NCBI GenBank assembly: GCA_017518185.1
Contig: JAFWWB010000086.1
Span: 1 to 57,279, forward strand
Direction: 5' to 3'
DNA length: 57,279 bases
Source of the DNA: Lachnospiraceae bacterium
Lineage (GTDB): Bacteria > Bacillota > Clostridia > Lachnospirales > Lachnospiraceae
Notes under the pieces: generated by a model
Told to the model about the DNA's origin: nothing
The model's input: only the letters and a program-made list of their open reading frames with translations
Databases searched by the model: none
Made by a program: the position numbers and the translations under genes
Shown here: positions 36,396 to 45,820 of the stretch, in pieces
Layout: each line of letters opens with the position of its first letter
Position numbering within the stretch: position 1 is the stretch's first letter

Positions 36396-38090
36396 ATGAA
36401 AAAGGCTCCTGTCATAACGGCGGTGGTGCTTGTGCTTGCCCTCATCGCGATCATACTGGTACGCCGTCATACCATTGAAGAAGAGGAAAGAGTCCAGGCT
36501 GAGCTGAGGGCCGAAGAACAGAGGCAGCAGGAAGAGTTTGAGCAGCACGAAAAGGAGCTTCGGGATGCGGCTGAAGAGTCTGCTTCCCTGGCCTGGAGCC
36601 TTCTTGAAGCAGGGGAATACGACGAGGCTGTAAAAGAAGCAGGTAAGGTGCTGGGTGACAAGGCGCATGCATCGGATAAGGTTTATGCGGAAGCGGAGAA
36701 TGCCATAAGGATGGCAGGCTGCTTCGGCGTAAGCCTTAATTTTGTTCTTGAGGAAAGCATATCCTTTAACGGGGCCGCTGAGGAGGAATTCTGGGACTCC
36801 GTATCGGACGATGCCCTGAGGCTGGGCGTATATCCCGAATATGATCCGTTATCAGAACTCAGAAAAAAAGCAATGGATGCGGGTTATGACAGCTTTTTTG
36901 AATATACAGCTGCTACCCCGTATTATCTGGTCTCTGGCGGAGCCGGGCATGAACTTAAATGCGACAGCCTTTATTTCGACAGCAGCTTCAGCTACAGTCT
37001 TGGCGGAGTTGAGCAGGAAGCAGAGATACTTGCCGGCAGCGGAAAGAGCTTTGTGGCAAGGAGCGTGAGCGACGGCAGGGCGGGGCTATACAGCTGCAAC
37101 AAAAGGGAGGGCATTACCCTTGAGACCGGAGGGGCGGTAAAAGCTGCGGAGCTAATGGATAGCATAAGCGGAAACGGCAGCGGTACCGTATATGTAAGTG
37201 ACGGGGAGAAGCTTTATTCCTTTGACACGGTAAGCGGGGACGGTATTACGAGCGTATCCGGGGACCATGTGTGCCTTAAGGGCTTTTATGATACGGAAAA
37301 CGAAAGCTGCAGTCTCTGGACTGTTACGGCAGACGGAAAGCTGGAACTTCGTGACGGAGAGAGCCTTGGGATACTTGCGGAATATGAGTGCCCCGGGGAA
37401 GTAAAGGATATATATGCCGGGTACGGTTTCCGGAAGATCATCGTACTTACCGAAACGGGAGCAATGGTATGCGGGGAAGACGGGACGTTCGGACTGCCGG
37501 ATACGGAAGATGCTGAGGCAGCCTGCTGGCTTGATACTGCCGGAACCGTGCTTGAACTCGTATATGCGGACAGGAGCGAACGCTGGAGGCTGAAGCAGGA
37601 TCCTGCCGACAGTTTCGGGAGGATAGTGGCGGATGTGCCTTACGGCTTCGGAGCTCCGTTTTATTCAGAGGATTCGGCGCTGCTCTTCCTTCAGAAGGAT
37701 GGGGAAGTATGCTGTATAAATGCACTCAGCGGAGAACTGATCTGGCTCAATGAGGGCGAGTCGGGTCTTTCAAGATGCTGCGCTCCCGCACAGGACGGCG
37801 TGAACATAATAAGGGAGAAATACGACGGAAGCGGCTGCGAACTCATAGATATGAAGAGCGGCGTTTCGGCGGGGGATACGGCAGAAGCTTTTCCCGAAGC
37901 GGCGGAGCCCGTATACAGTTTCCATGGCGACGGGCTTACGAGGCAGGGCGACGAATGGCTGAGGGAAGGTGACAAGGCCAGAGTGCTGTGCAGCCGGGCA
38001 GGTGATGAGAGCTATGAACTCCTGACTGCGCCGGACGGCAGCAGCGTCTGCTTCTGGGACGGAAATATCTGTTTTCTTATCAGGGAATGA
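36396..38090 (+). CDS. Membrane-anchored propeller-like hypothetical protein
   Basis: A 564-aa protein with an N-terminal membrane anchor (residues 4-23, PVITAVVLVLALIAIILVRR), then a Glu/Gln-rich coiled coil (about 27-65) and a short helical part. Residues 190-560 are made of repeated beta-strand blocks with turns such as VSDGEKLYSFDTVSGDG and FLQKDGEVCCINALSGELIW, a pattern like PQQ or WD-type beta-propellers. The bulk would be outside the cell. No catalytic motif is seen and the family is not recognised. It ends directly at the next promoter. Confidence 0.75.
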   Translation: MKKAPVITAVVLVLALIAIILVRRHTIEEEERVQAELRAEEQRQQEEFEQHEKELRDAAEESASLAWSLLEAGEYDEAVKEAGKVLGDKAHASDKVYAEAENAIRMAGCFGVSLNFVLEESISFNGAAEEEFWDSVSDDALRLGVYPEYDPLSELRKKAMDAGYDSFFEYTAATPYYLVSGGAGHELKCDSLYFDSSFSYSLGGVEQEAEILAGSGKSFVARSVSDGRAGLYSCNKREGITLETGGAVKAAELMDSISGNGSGTVYVSDGEKLYSFDTVSGDGITSVSGDHVCLKGFYDTENESCSLWTVTADGKLELRDGESLGILAEYECPGEVKDIYAGYGFRKIIVLTETGAMVCGEDGTFGLPDTEDAEAACWLDTAGTVLELVYADRSERWRLKQDPADSFGRIVADVPYGFGAPFYSEDSALLFLQKDGEVCCINALSGELIWLNEGESGLSRCCAPAQDGVNIIREKYDGSGCELIDMKSGVSAGDTAEAFPEAAEPVYSFHGDGLTRQGDEWLREGDKARVLCSRAGDESYELLTAPDGSSVCFWDGNICFLIRE

Positions 38091-38115
38091 CAAATATGAA
38101 TTTTTGTGATATAAT
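38087..38115 (+). promoter_or_regulatory. Promoter overlapping the upstream stop codon
   Basis: ATGACA (38087-38092) and TATAAT (38110-38115) are 17 bp apart, with TG at 38107 as an extended -10. The -35 box includes the stop codon of the propeller-like gene. It drives GNAT and, likely, the arginine genes. Confidence 0.75.
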
Positions 38116-38148
38116 ACGCGTTCATTGTAATTCGGAGAGGAATATTTT

Positions 38149-38595
38149 ATGAACGTCAGAGCGATGACAAAGGAAGACTATGACGGAGTGAAGGCACTGT
38201 GGATGACGATCCACGGCTTCGGTATCCGCAGCGTTGATGATTCCCGGGAAGGCGTGGAGCGCTTTCTTGAAAGAAATCCGGGACTGAGTGTGGTTGCAGA
38301 GGAGGAAGGCAGCATAATAGGCGCCATACTCTGCGGGCATGACGGCAGACGGGGCTGTCTTTATCATGTGTGTGTTCATGAAGCCCACCGCCTCAGAGGC
38401 ATAGGCAAGGCCATGGTGGTCCACTGCATGAACGCCCTGAAGGCGGAAAAGATAAACAAGGTCTCCCTCATAGCCTTCACCAGGAATGATGTGGGAAATG
38501 CTTTCTGGAAGCAGATAGGCTGGACAAAGAGAGAAGATCTGAATTACTACGATTTCACACTTAACGAAGACAACATAACGGCGTTCAACAGTTAA
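38149..38595 (+). CDS. GNAT-family N-acetyltransferase
   Basis: A 148-aa acetyl-CoA-dependent transferase. The acetyl-CoA-binding stretch is VCVHEAHRLRGIGKAMVVHC, and the C-terminal FTRNDVGNAFWKQIGW is typical of the YpeA-like group. It starts behind GGAGAGG and lies 12 bp before argJ in what appears to be the same transcript. The substrate is unknown; a link to N-acetylglutamate synthesis is only a guess from position, since ArgJ normally supplies that activity. Confidence 0.9.
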   Translation: MNVRAMTKEDYDGVKALWMTIHGFGIRSVDDSREGVERFLERNPGLSVVAEEEGSIIGAILCGHDGRRGCLYHVCVHEAHRLRGIGKAMVVHCMNALKAEKINKVSLIAFTRNDVGNAFWKQIGWTKREDLNYYDFTLNEDNITAFNS

Positions 38596-38607
38596 GGGAG
38601 GTGCGAT

Positions 38608-39846
38608 ATGAAGGAATATATAAAGAAGATAGACGGCGGCGTGACTGCGGCAAAGGGGTTTAAGGCTGCAGCGCATGCGGCAGGCATAAAGTATAAGGGC
38701 AGGGACGACATGGCTCTGATCTTCAGCGACGCTCCCTGTGTGACGGCCGGTACCTTTACCACAAATAACGTGAAGGCGGCGCCGGTCATCTGGGATATGC
38801 AGGTCATAAGGAACGGTGCGGGCTGCCGGGCGGTTGTTGTGAACTCCGGCATAGCCAATGCAGCTACCGGAAAGGCAGGCATGGAGATCTGTGAGAAGAC
38901 CGCAGAGGCCATGAGCAGTCTTTACGGCGGCAGCCGAGACGGGGTACTGGTGGCTTCCACCGGCGTCATCGGCATGCAGATAGATGCGGGACGCATCACT
39001 GCGGGCTGCGGGGAGCTGTATAAGAAGCTTTCGGATTCCAGGGAAGCGGGAGAGGCTGCGGCAAGAGCCATTATGACCACTGATACCCATAAGAAGGAAA
39101 GCGCCGTGGAGCTTACTCTGAGCGGAGGCAGCACAGTGCGTATAGGAGCCATGACCAAGGGCTCCGGCATGATACATCCCAACATGTGCACCATGCTGGG
39201 CTTTGTCACCACGGACGCGGATATAGACAGGACACTTCTCCAGAAGGCGCTCACCTCAGTGGTGGATGATACCTTCAATATGATAAGCGTGGACGGTGAT
39301 ACCTCCACCAACGATACTTATGTGGTGCTGGCCAATTCTCTCGCGGGGAATCCCAGGATCGAGACAGAGGAGGAGGATTACGAGCGCTTCCGTGAAGCGC
39401 TGTTCGTTGTCAGCGAGGATCTGGCAAAGCAGATGGCCGGGGACGGCGAAGGCGCTACCTCGCTTTTCGAATGCAGGGTGTGCGGAGCCAGGAGCGTGAC
39501 GGATGCAAAGCAGCTTTCCAAGTCCGTCATAGGCTCATCCCTCTGCAAGGCTGCCATATTCGGACACGATTCCAACTTCGGCCGTTTCCTCTGCGCTCTT
39601 GGTTATTCGGGTGTGTCCTTTGATCCCGAGCAGGTGGATATCTGGTATGAGAGTGCTGCCGGAAAGATGCACATAGTCCACAACGGGATGGGTACCGGTT
39701 ATGACGAGGAGGAGGCAACAAGGCTTCTTTCGGAAGATAAGATAACCGTGCTTGTGGATATGCATATGGGTGAGGCAGAGGCCACGGCCTGGGGCTGTGA
39801 CCTGAGCTATGACTACGTAAAGATAAATGCGGATTACCGCTCATAA
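38608..39846 (+). CDS. argJ: Glutamate N-acetyltransferase/amino-acid acetyltransferase
   Basis: Transfers acetyl from N-acetylornithine to glutamate, and may also use acetyl-CoA, in the cyclic arginine pathway. The 412-aa protein shows VTAAKGFKAAAHAAGIK at the start and the self-cleavage site KGSGMIHPNMCTMLGF, where the Thr is the nucleophile; Cys replaces the more common Ala before it. DGDTSTNDT and the late SNFGRFLCALGY are also typical. It is followed by a phosphodiester glycosidase-like gene, then argB and argD. argC is not in the window. Confidence 0.96.
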   Translation: MKEYIKKIDGGVTAAKGFKAAAHAAGIKYKGRDDMALIFSDAPCVTAGTFTTNNVKAAPVIWDMQVIRNGAGCRAVVVNSGIANAATGKAGMEICEKTAEAMSSLYGGSRDGVLVASTGVIGMQIDAGRITAGCGELYKKLSDSREAGEAAARAIMTTDTHKKESAVELTLSGGSTVRIGAMTKGSGMIHPNMCTMLGFVTTDADIDRTLLQKALTSVVDDTFNMISVDGDTSTNDTYVVLANSLAGNPRIETEEEDYERFREALFVVSEDLAKQMAGDGEGATSLFECRVCGARSVTDAKQLSKSVIGSSLCKAAIFGHDSNFGRFLCALGYSGVSFDPEQVDIWYESAAGKMHIVHNGMGTGYDEEEATRLLSEDKITVLVDMHMGEAEATAWGCDLSYDYVKINADYRS

Positions 39847-39858
39847 AAGGAAAGAGCG

Positions 39859-41610
39859 GTGGACTTCGATACACTGATAAACATCCTTGAAAGAGGAGCG
39901 GAGAATACGGCGGCTGTCTGCGGGAGCTTCAACTCTCAGGCGCTGCTGCTCTACCGTGTTATACTCGGGCTCTTCGGACTGGAGGTGCTTTTTGTCACCC
40001 TTCATTCCTGCAGGAGCAGACAGCGCATGCTCAGCGGCGTCGTATCCGCGGCGTGTTCCTGCGCGGCCCTTTTTTTATGCCTGCTGGCTTATGAGAGCAG
40101 GACACTGGTATTCATGCCCTCCGAGGAACCCGAAGCCTCCGTGGAAAGGTTCTTTGATACTTTTCTGGAGGGGGACCGGGCGGCGGCAGAGAAGGAGCTT
40201 TCAAAGCCGCTGGTGGTAAGGGAGGCGGATACCTCGGACGTTAACGGAAGGCTTTTCGCGGAGGCTCTTTCGGACAGCTTTTCCTGGGAAAGCCTGGGAG
40301 AGTGTGAGCTTCAGGGGACACATGCGGTGAGCAGGGTGAAGATCTCCTATCTTAAATGCGGGGACATGACCGGGGATATACACGGAGTCATAACGGAGGA
40401 GCTGGAGAGGCTCGTATCCGTGCTGCCCAGGAAGGATGTATATGACGACAATGACAATTACAGGAAAGAGATCCTGGAGGATACCTATACAAAGGCTGTA
40501 AGGGTATGCCTGGCTGATGCGAAACGCTACAGGGAGAGCCGTGAGGTGGAGATCCCTCTGGATTACGTGGAGGGACGCTGGGTCATCACCCCCACGGAGG
40601 AGCTTTCCCTTGCCCTTTCCGGAGGCATCTCCCCGCTGGAGGATTTCGAGACCAATATGAAGAGCGAGGCACTGAGCGGCCTTGTATATATACCCAAGCA
40701 TTACGTGATAGCCGAGGGGGCAACTGAGGGACCGGTTCCCGAAGAGAGCCGGTTCATAGTGACGGACGATCTTCAGGAGGTACATTCCCTTATAGATGAG
40801 GCCTCGGATCTTACGGAAGGCTACGAGCTCTTCTTTAATGATGACTGCGATTTCTATTCCGATTTTGCAGTGTATCATGACGAGACCATACTTACGGTAT
40901 CCTGGAAGGAAATGTGGAACCGGCACGAATGCGCCTTTACCGAGATCTTTATAGCGGATGCTTCCCAGTTCCGCAGGAAGCTGGCGGAGAACACCTTCGC
41001 TTCCCCTGTGCAGAAGAGCGCCACGATGCTGGCGGCGGAGACCAATGCAGTAGTGGCGTCCAATGCCGACTTTTACAAATACAGGCCGGAGGGCATCACC
41101 ATATATGACAGCGAGCTTTACCGCTTTAATCCCCAGAACGTGGACATCTGCTATATAGACAGGAAGGGGGATCTGATCATGTCCTTTGCGGGAGAGATAA
41201 AGACCGAGGAGGAGATGAAGAAGTATATCAAAGAGAAGGATATAACCTTCTCGCTGGCCTTCGGCCCCGTTGAGGTATACGAAGGAAAGCTCTGCAAGAT
41301 AAACACGGCCTATCCGCTGGGGGAGGTGAACGACAGGTATTCACGCTCGGCCATAGGACAGCGGGGAGAGAGACACTATCTCCTCATGAACATCAACAAT
41401 AACAAGGGCTTCCCCGGCACCAACATCTATGATGCTGCGCAGCTCATGTACGAGAAGGGCTGCTACAATGCCTATGCCCTGGACGGCGGACAGACCGCCG
41501 AGATAGTTTTCCAGAACCGGATCTACAACATGCTCAATCATAACCACGAACGCATGGTAAGTGATATAATATATTTCTGTACGGCGCTGCCGGAGAATGA
41601 CAGGAGGTAA
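39859..41610 (+). CDS. Phosphodiester glycosidase (NAGPA-like) membrane protein
   Basis: A 583-aa protein starting at GTG 39859 behind AAAGGAAAGAG. Residues 25-85 contain two membrane spans. A middle part (about 90-360) is unrecognised. The C-terminal 220 residues match the NAGPA phosphodiester glycosidase domain: [19 protein letters not shown], then a middle strand region and the signature [18 protein letters not shown]. The domain would be outside the cell, where relatives remove sugar-phosphate links from wall polymers. It sits between argJ and argB, an odd place for an envelope enzyme, with short gaps that imply co-transcription. Confidence 0.85.
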   Translation: MDFDTLINILERGAENTAAVCGSFNSQALLLYRVILGLFGLEVLFVTLHSCRSRQRMLSGVVSAACSCAALFLCLLAYESRTLVFMPSEEPEASVERFFDTFLEGDRAAAEKELSKPLVVREADTSDVNGRLFAEALSDSFSWESLGECELQGTHAVSRVKISYLKCGDMTGDIHGVITEELERLVSVLPRKDVYDDNDNYRKEILEDTYTKAVRVCLADAKRYRESREVEIPLDYVEGRWVITPTEELSLALSGGISPLEDFETNMKSEALSGLVYIPKHYVIAEGATEGPVPEESRFIVTDDLQEVHSLIDEASDLTEGYELFFNDDCDFYSDFAVYHDETILTVSWKEMWNRHECAFTEIFIADASQFRRKLAENTFASPVQKSATMLAAETNAVVASNADFYKYRPEGITIYDSELYRFNPQNVDICYIDRKGDLIMSFAGEIKTEEEMKKYIKEKDITFSLAFGPVEVYEGKLCKINTAYPLGEVNDRYSRSAIGQRGERHYLLMNINNNKGFPGTNIYDAAQLMYEKGCYNAYALDGGQTAEIVFQNRIYNMLNHNHERMVSDIIYFCTALPENDRR

Positions 41611-41614
41611 TGAA

Positions 41615-42505
41615 ATGTACTCAAAGGATATCAATGCCCTTACACAGAAGGCGGAGGTGCTGATAGAGGCGCTTCCCTATATCCAGAAGTTCAACAGGAA
41701 GGTGATAGTCGTAAAGTACGGCGGATCGGCAATGACGGATCCCGAGCTTCAGAGGAACGTCATAAAGGATGTGACTCTTCTTAAGCTTGTAGGCTTTAAG
41801 CCCATCATCGTTCACGGCGGCGGCAAGGAGATCTCCGAATGGGTGAAGAAGACCGGAAAGGAATCCCGCTTCGTCAACGGCCTCAGGGTCACCGACGGCG
41901 AGACCATGGAGATAGCGGAGATGGTGCTCTCCAAGGTGAACAAGCGTCTGGTGGCCATGGTTGAGGAGCTGGGAGTCCATGCTGCCGGCATCAGCGGAAA
42001 GGACGGAGGACTGCTGAAGGTCACAAAGAGGCTTTCAAACGGCGAGGATATAGGCTATGTGGGCCAGATACAGAGCGTGGAGCCAAAGATACTCTTTGAC
42101 CTCATCGACAGGGATTTCCTGCCCATAGTTGCGCCTATAGGAATGGATGATAAGTTCGAGAGCTATAACATCAACGCGGATGATGCAGCCTGCGCGGTGG
42201 CCAAGGCCGTAGGCGCGGAGAAGCTGGCCTTTCTCACGGACATAGAGGGTCTTTACAGGGATATCAACGATCCCGGATCCTTTATATCAAGGATACACAC
42301 ATCGGAGGCAAAGAAGCTCATCGATGACGGCATAATCGGCGGAGGCATGCTGCCCAAGCTGGGCAACTGCATCGACGCGATAGAGAGCGGCGTCAGCAGG
42401 GTGCATATACTGGACGGAAGGCTGGCGCACTGCCTGCTGCTGGAGATGTTCACCAGAAAAGGTATCGGTACGATGATCGCGCCGGACAGTGTGGAACTGG
42501 ATTAA
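41615..42505 (+). CDS. argB: Acetylglutamate kinase
   Basis: Phosphorylates N-acetylglutamate with ATP, the second step of arginine synthesis. The 296-aa protein has [17 protein letters not shown], the substrate loop [13 protein letters not shown], and [20 protein letters not shown] near residue 190. [19 protein letters not shown] late in the protein is typical. AGGAGGT at 41602 sets the start at 41615; a frame extending to 41597 would precede that site. Whether it is arginine-inhibited cannot be judged by eye. Confidence 0.96.
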   Translation: MYSKDINALTQKAEVLIEALPYIQKFNRKVIVVKYGGSAMTDPELQRNVIKDVTLLKLVGFKPIIVHGGGKEISEWVKKTGKESRFVNGLRVTDGETMEIAEMVLSKVNKRLVAMVEELGVHAAGISGKDGGLLKVTKRLSNGEDIGYVGQIQSVEPKILFDLIDRDFLPIVAPIGMDDKFESYNINADDAACAVAKAVGAEKLAFLTDIEGLYRDINDPGSFISRIHTSEAKKLIDDGIIGGGMLPKLGNCIDAIESGVSRVHILDGRLAHCLLLEMFTRKGIGTMIAPDSVELD

Positions 42506-42518
42506 GGAGGTTCATATC

Positions 42519-43706
42519 ATGGGAATGATGCAGGATTATATCGAAGAGGCGGAGCGGGATCTGCTCCATACCTATAACCGCTATCAGGTGGTCTTTGACC
42601 ACGGCGAGGGCGTGCAGCTCTATGACCTTGAGGGAAAGGAATATCTGGACTTTGTGTCCGGCATAGGCGTGTTCGCGCTGGGCTACGGTGTGAAGGAATA
42701 CAACGACGCCCTGAAGGCGCAGATCGATAAGATACTCCATACCTCCAATTACTATTACAACGTGCCCGCGATAGAGGCCGCGAAGGGCATAAAGAAGATC
42801 TCGGGCATGGACAGGGTGTTCTTTACCAACAGCGGCGCGGAAGCAGTGGAAGGCGCGATAAAGGCGGCAAGAAAGTACGCTTATCTTAAGGACGGCAGCA
42901 CGGATCACGAGATCATCGCCATGGAGCATTCCTTCCACGGACGGACCTTCGGCGCTCTTTCCGTGACGGGCAATGAGAAATACCGTGCACCCTTTGAGCC
43001 CATGATAGGGAATATACGTTTCGCAAAGTATAACGATATAGAGAGCGTTAAGGCGCTGGTGAACGATAAGACCTGCGCGGTGATACTTGAGACCGTCCAG
43101 GGCGAGGGCGGCATAAGGCCCGCAGACGAAGCCTTCCTTAAGGAGATAAGGAAGATCTGCGACGAAAGGGATATGCTGTTAATCCTTGACGAGATACAGT
43201 GCGGTATGGGACGTACCGGCAGCTACTATGCGTGGCAGCGTTACGGCGTGAAGCCGGACATCATGACGAGCGCCAAGGCCCTGGGCTGCGGCGTTCCCGT
43301 GGGAGCCTTCATGATGACGGAAAAGGTGGGACAGAATTCGCTTGTGGCCGGGGATCACGGCACCACCTACGGCGGAAATCCTCTTGCGGGAGCAGCCATC
43401 TGCAGTGTGCTGAAGCTCTTTGAGGAGAAGGACATTCCCGGTAATGCGGCCAAAGTGGGAGCTTATCTCTTTGAAAAACTGGATGAGCTCGCCGCGGAAA
43501 AGGCGGATATAAAGGAGCACAGGGGAACCGGTCTCATGCAGTGCCTTGAGTTCGACCATCCTGTTGCAGACATCATAAATAAAGCCCTGGAGAAGGGGCT
43601 TGTGCTCATAAATGCGGGAACCGATATCATCCGTTTCCTGCCGCCTCTGGTGATAAGCGAGAGCGATGTGGACAGGATGACCGCAATACTCCGGGAGTGC
43701 CTTTAG
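42519..43706 (+). CDS. argD: Acetylornithine aminotransferase
   Basis: Pyridoxal-phosphate aminotransferase converting N-acetylglutamate semialdehyde to N-acetylornithine. The 395-aa class III protein has YLDFVSGIGVFALGYG, FFTNSGAEAVEGAIKAARK, HSFHGRTFGALSVTGN, LLILDEIQCGMGRTG and the cofactor lysine in MTSAKALGCGVPVGAF. AAGGAGG at 42504-42510 sets the start at 42519. It follows argB by 13 bp and precedes an orphan binding protein by 3 bp. Confidence 0.96.
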   Translation: MGMMQDYIEEAERDLLHTYNRYQVVFDHGEGVQLYDLEGKEYLDFVSGIGVFALGYGVKEYNDALKAQIDKILHTSNYYYNVPAIEAAKGIKKISGMDRVFFTNSGAEAVEGAIKAARKYAYLKDGSTDHEIIAMEHSFHGRTFGALSVTGNEKYRAPFEPMIGNIRFAKYNDIESVKALVNDKTCAVILETVQGEGGIRPADEAFLKEIRKICDERDMLLILDEIQCGMGRTGSYYAWQRYGVKPDIMTSAKALGCGVPVGAFMMTEKVGQNSLVAGDHGTTYGGNPLAGAAICSVLKLFEEKDIPGNAAKVGAYLFEKLDELAAEKADIKEHRGTGLMQCLEFDHPVADIINKALEKGLVLINAGTDIIRFLPPLVISESDVDRMTAILRECL

Positions 43707-43709
43707 TGC

Positions 43710-45080
43710 ATGAAGATAAAGACCTGGATATTTATAATACTGATATCGGCTTTTCTCGGCGCGCTCTACTTTGTACTGAAGCCTGAGCCTTCGGAAAAGC
43801 CGGAAACGGCTGGCAGCGTATCGGCAGATGCGCTGCTGCTCTGGTATACGGACGAAGCTCTGGACCGCTACGTGGCGGATGCTGCCGCTGCCTTTTCGGA
43901 GAGTAACGGCATAAAGGTAAGGGTTGAGAGAAAGAATGCCCGGGACTATGCCGAGGCTGTCTACAAGGCTTCCGTGGAGAACGGGGAATACCCGGATCTG
44001 TATATATGCGGAGCAGACTCTCTGGAAAAGCTTTACATGATGGGCATAGCGGGAGAGCTTAAGGATCCCGCTCATGTGGTGAACAATCTGAACTTCCCCG
44101 AGGCGGCCCTTAATGCGGTGAGCTATAAGGGAAAGCTCTGCGCATATCCCCTCAGCTTCGAAACGGCATTTCTTCTGTATAACGCTGAGTATCTGAAGAA
44201 CATGGGAGACCAGTCCATAAGGATGGAGCTTGACCCCATCGGGGAGGATGACCTGCCCTGGATATACAGGGAAGAAGACGACACCCTTCCTGCGGGCTAC
44301 ACCAAAGAGCAGTGGGATGCAGCCTGTGTTGAAAGAGGCAGGGAGCTGATACCCGGATCGATCGGGGACATACAGGAGCTGGCTTCGGATTACAGGACTC
44401 CGGAGGGGATGGAAAGTTTCTTTAACTGGGATGTATCCGATATCTTTTATAATTATTTCTTTACCGGCGCCTATATGAACGTCGGAGGCCGCTGCGGGGA
44501 TGATCCGGCTGTGATGGAGATCCGCAACGAGGATACGGTACGCTGCATGCACAGCTATCAGGAGCTGTCCGGCTTTTTCTCCATTGATCCGAAGGAGAGC
44601 AGTTATGAGTCCGTGCTGAACGATTTCCTGGAGGGAAAAGTGCTCTTTACCGTTGCGACTACAGATGCTGTTAAGCGCATCTCCGAACAGGACTTCAGCT
44701 ACGGATACGGAGTGGCAGCCCTTCCGGCTGTGGATAAGGATCATAAGGCTTCGGGGCTTTCCACTACCGTATGTATAGCAATAAATCCTTACAGCGAAAA
44801 CGTCGAAAGGGCAGAGCTTTTCGGGGCACATCTCTGCGGGGAAGGTGCCACGGCTCTTTATGATAAGAGCGGAAAGCTTCCGGCTATGAAGGTCTCCGGA
44901 AGTGAGGAGGCTGACAGGATAAGGGAGATATATGCCGACAGCGTGCCTCTGCCGAAGCTTATGAAGCTTTCGGATTTCTGGGCGGAGCTGGAACTTGCGT
45001 ACATTAGGGTATGGAACGGAGAGGATCCGGAGGAGACACTCATTAAACTTGAAGAGACGATGAAAGCGAGAGTGCAGTAG
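43710..45080 (+). CDS. Family-1 extracellular solute-binding protein, membrane-anchored, orphan
   Basis: A 456-aa maltose-type binding protein. The N-terminal hydrophobic segment (residues 5-23) has no lipobox cysteine, so it is an uncleaved anchor or a signal peptide. The fold is indicated by LLWYTDEALDRYVADAAAAF near the start, SYKGKLCAYPLSFETAFLLY and a VLFTVATTDAVKRI segment. No permease or ATPase gene is nearby. It starts 3 bp after argD with a poor ribosome site, so it may depend on translational coupling. It could serve as a sensor partner rather than a transporter part. Ligand unknown. Confidence 0.82.
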   Translation: MKIKTWIFIILISAFLGALYFVLKPEPSEKPETAGSVSADALLLWYTDEALDRYVADAAAAFSESNGIKVRVERKNARDYAEAVYKASVENGEYPDLYICGADSLEKLYMMGIAGELKDPAHVVNNLNFPEAALNAVSYKGKLCAYPLSFETAFLLYNAEYLKNMGDQSIRMELDPIGEDDLPWIYREEDDTLPAGYTKEQWDAACVERGRELIPGSIGDIQELASDYRTPEGMESFFNWDVSDIFYNYFFTGAYMNVGGRCGDDPAVMEIRNEDTVRCMHSYQELSGFFSIDPKESSYESVLNDFLEGKVLFTVATTDAVKRISEQDFSYGYGVAALPAVDKDHKASGLSTTVCIAINPYSENVERAELFGAHLCGEGATALYDKSGKLPAMKVSGSEEADRIREIYADSVPLPKLMKLSDFWAELELAYIRVWNGEDPEETLIKLEETMKARVQ

Positions 45081-45128
45081 ATATTCCGAACGCTCACGTG
45101 ATCGTTGGAAAATATATTTAAATTATAC

Positions 45129-45157
45129 TTGAATAATCACAAAAGATAGAATAATAT
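45129..45157 (+). promoter_or_regulatory. Candidate promoter of the comEA operon
   Basis: TTGAAT (45129-45134) and TAATAT (45152-45157) with a 17-bp gap lie in AT-rich DNA; a better -10, TATAAT at 45155, would need a 20-bp gap. An imperfect stem (TTCCGAACG with CGTTGGAA, 45084-45110) precedes it and may end the arginine transcript. Confidence 0.35.
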
Positions 45158-45212
45158 AATTTCATCGGATCTCTGAGAAGGCCTTTTGCCCGAAAGGACG
45201 AAAGGAGAGACC

Positions 45213-45806
45213 ATGAAAAATATAATATCATATCTGACGGCGGTGGCGTTATGTCTGATGCTGGCCGGGTGCAGTTCCGCACAGGAATACCTCAGCGAAC
45301 AGATGTCAGAGGTGGAAGGAACAGAAGAGCTTTCCGCAGGTGAAACAGAAGAAACAGCCCGTAGCGAGACTGAGGAGCTGTTTTTTGTACATGTCAGCGG
45401 AGCCGTCAGCAAACCGGGAGTTTATGAACTGCCTGAGGGCAGCCGGCTTTTTGAAGCCGTGGAAGCAGCGGGAGGTTTTCTTGAGGAAGCCGACTGCGGA
45501 TACGTGAACCTGGCCGAAGAGATAAGGGACGGAGAAAAATATCACATCCCTACTATCGAAGAGACTGCGGCAGGGCTCCCGGAGGAGCAGGGCGGCGCAT
45601 ACGGCGCATCGGGACTCCTCAATATAAACAGAGCCGGTGTGGAAGAGCTGATGCAGCTCAATGGCATCGGGAAGAGCAAGGCGGAGGCCATAGTGGCATA
45701 CCGCTCGGAACATGGTGATTTTGAAGATATCGAAGAGCTTAAGAATGTGTCCGGCATCGGCGAAAAGCTTTTCGCGGGAATAAAGGACGATATAAGCATC
45801 AGATAG
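45213..45806 (+). CDS. comEA: ComEA-like DNA-binding lipoprotein
   Basis: DNA-receptor type protein of natural competence, 197 aa. The signal ends in a lipobox (LMLAGC, Cys20), whereas classic ComEA has a membrane anchor. An SLBB-like part follows (FFVHVSGAVSKPGVYELPEG, residues about 58-110), then a linker and a helix-hairpin-helix DNA-binding domain (NINRAGVEELMQLNGIGKSK and FEDIEELKNVSGIGEKL). AAAGGAGAGA sets the start at 45213. comEC lies three genes downstream, split from it by a two-component pair and a GerMN gene. Competence in this organism is not shown. Confidence 0.9.
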   Translation: MKNIISYLTAVALCLMLAGCSSAQEYLSEQMSEVEGTEELSAGETEETARSETEELFFVHVSGAVSKPGVYELPEGSRLFEAVEAAGGFLEEADCGYVNLAEEIRDGEKYHIPTIEETAAGLPEEQGGAYGASGLLNINRAGVEELMQLNGIGKSKAEAIVAYRSEHGDFEDIEELKNVSGIGEKLFAGIKDDISIR

Positions 45807-45820
45807 AAAGAGAGGAATAA

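Noticed and set aside
43179-44831. 550-aa open frame on the minus strand
   Set aside because: It lies fully opposite argD and the binding-protein gene, shows no recognisable motif and is a by-product of their codon use.
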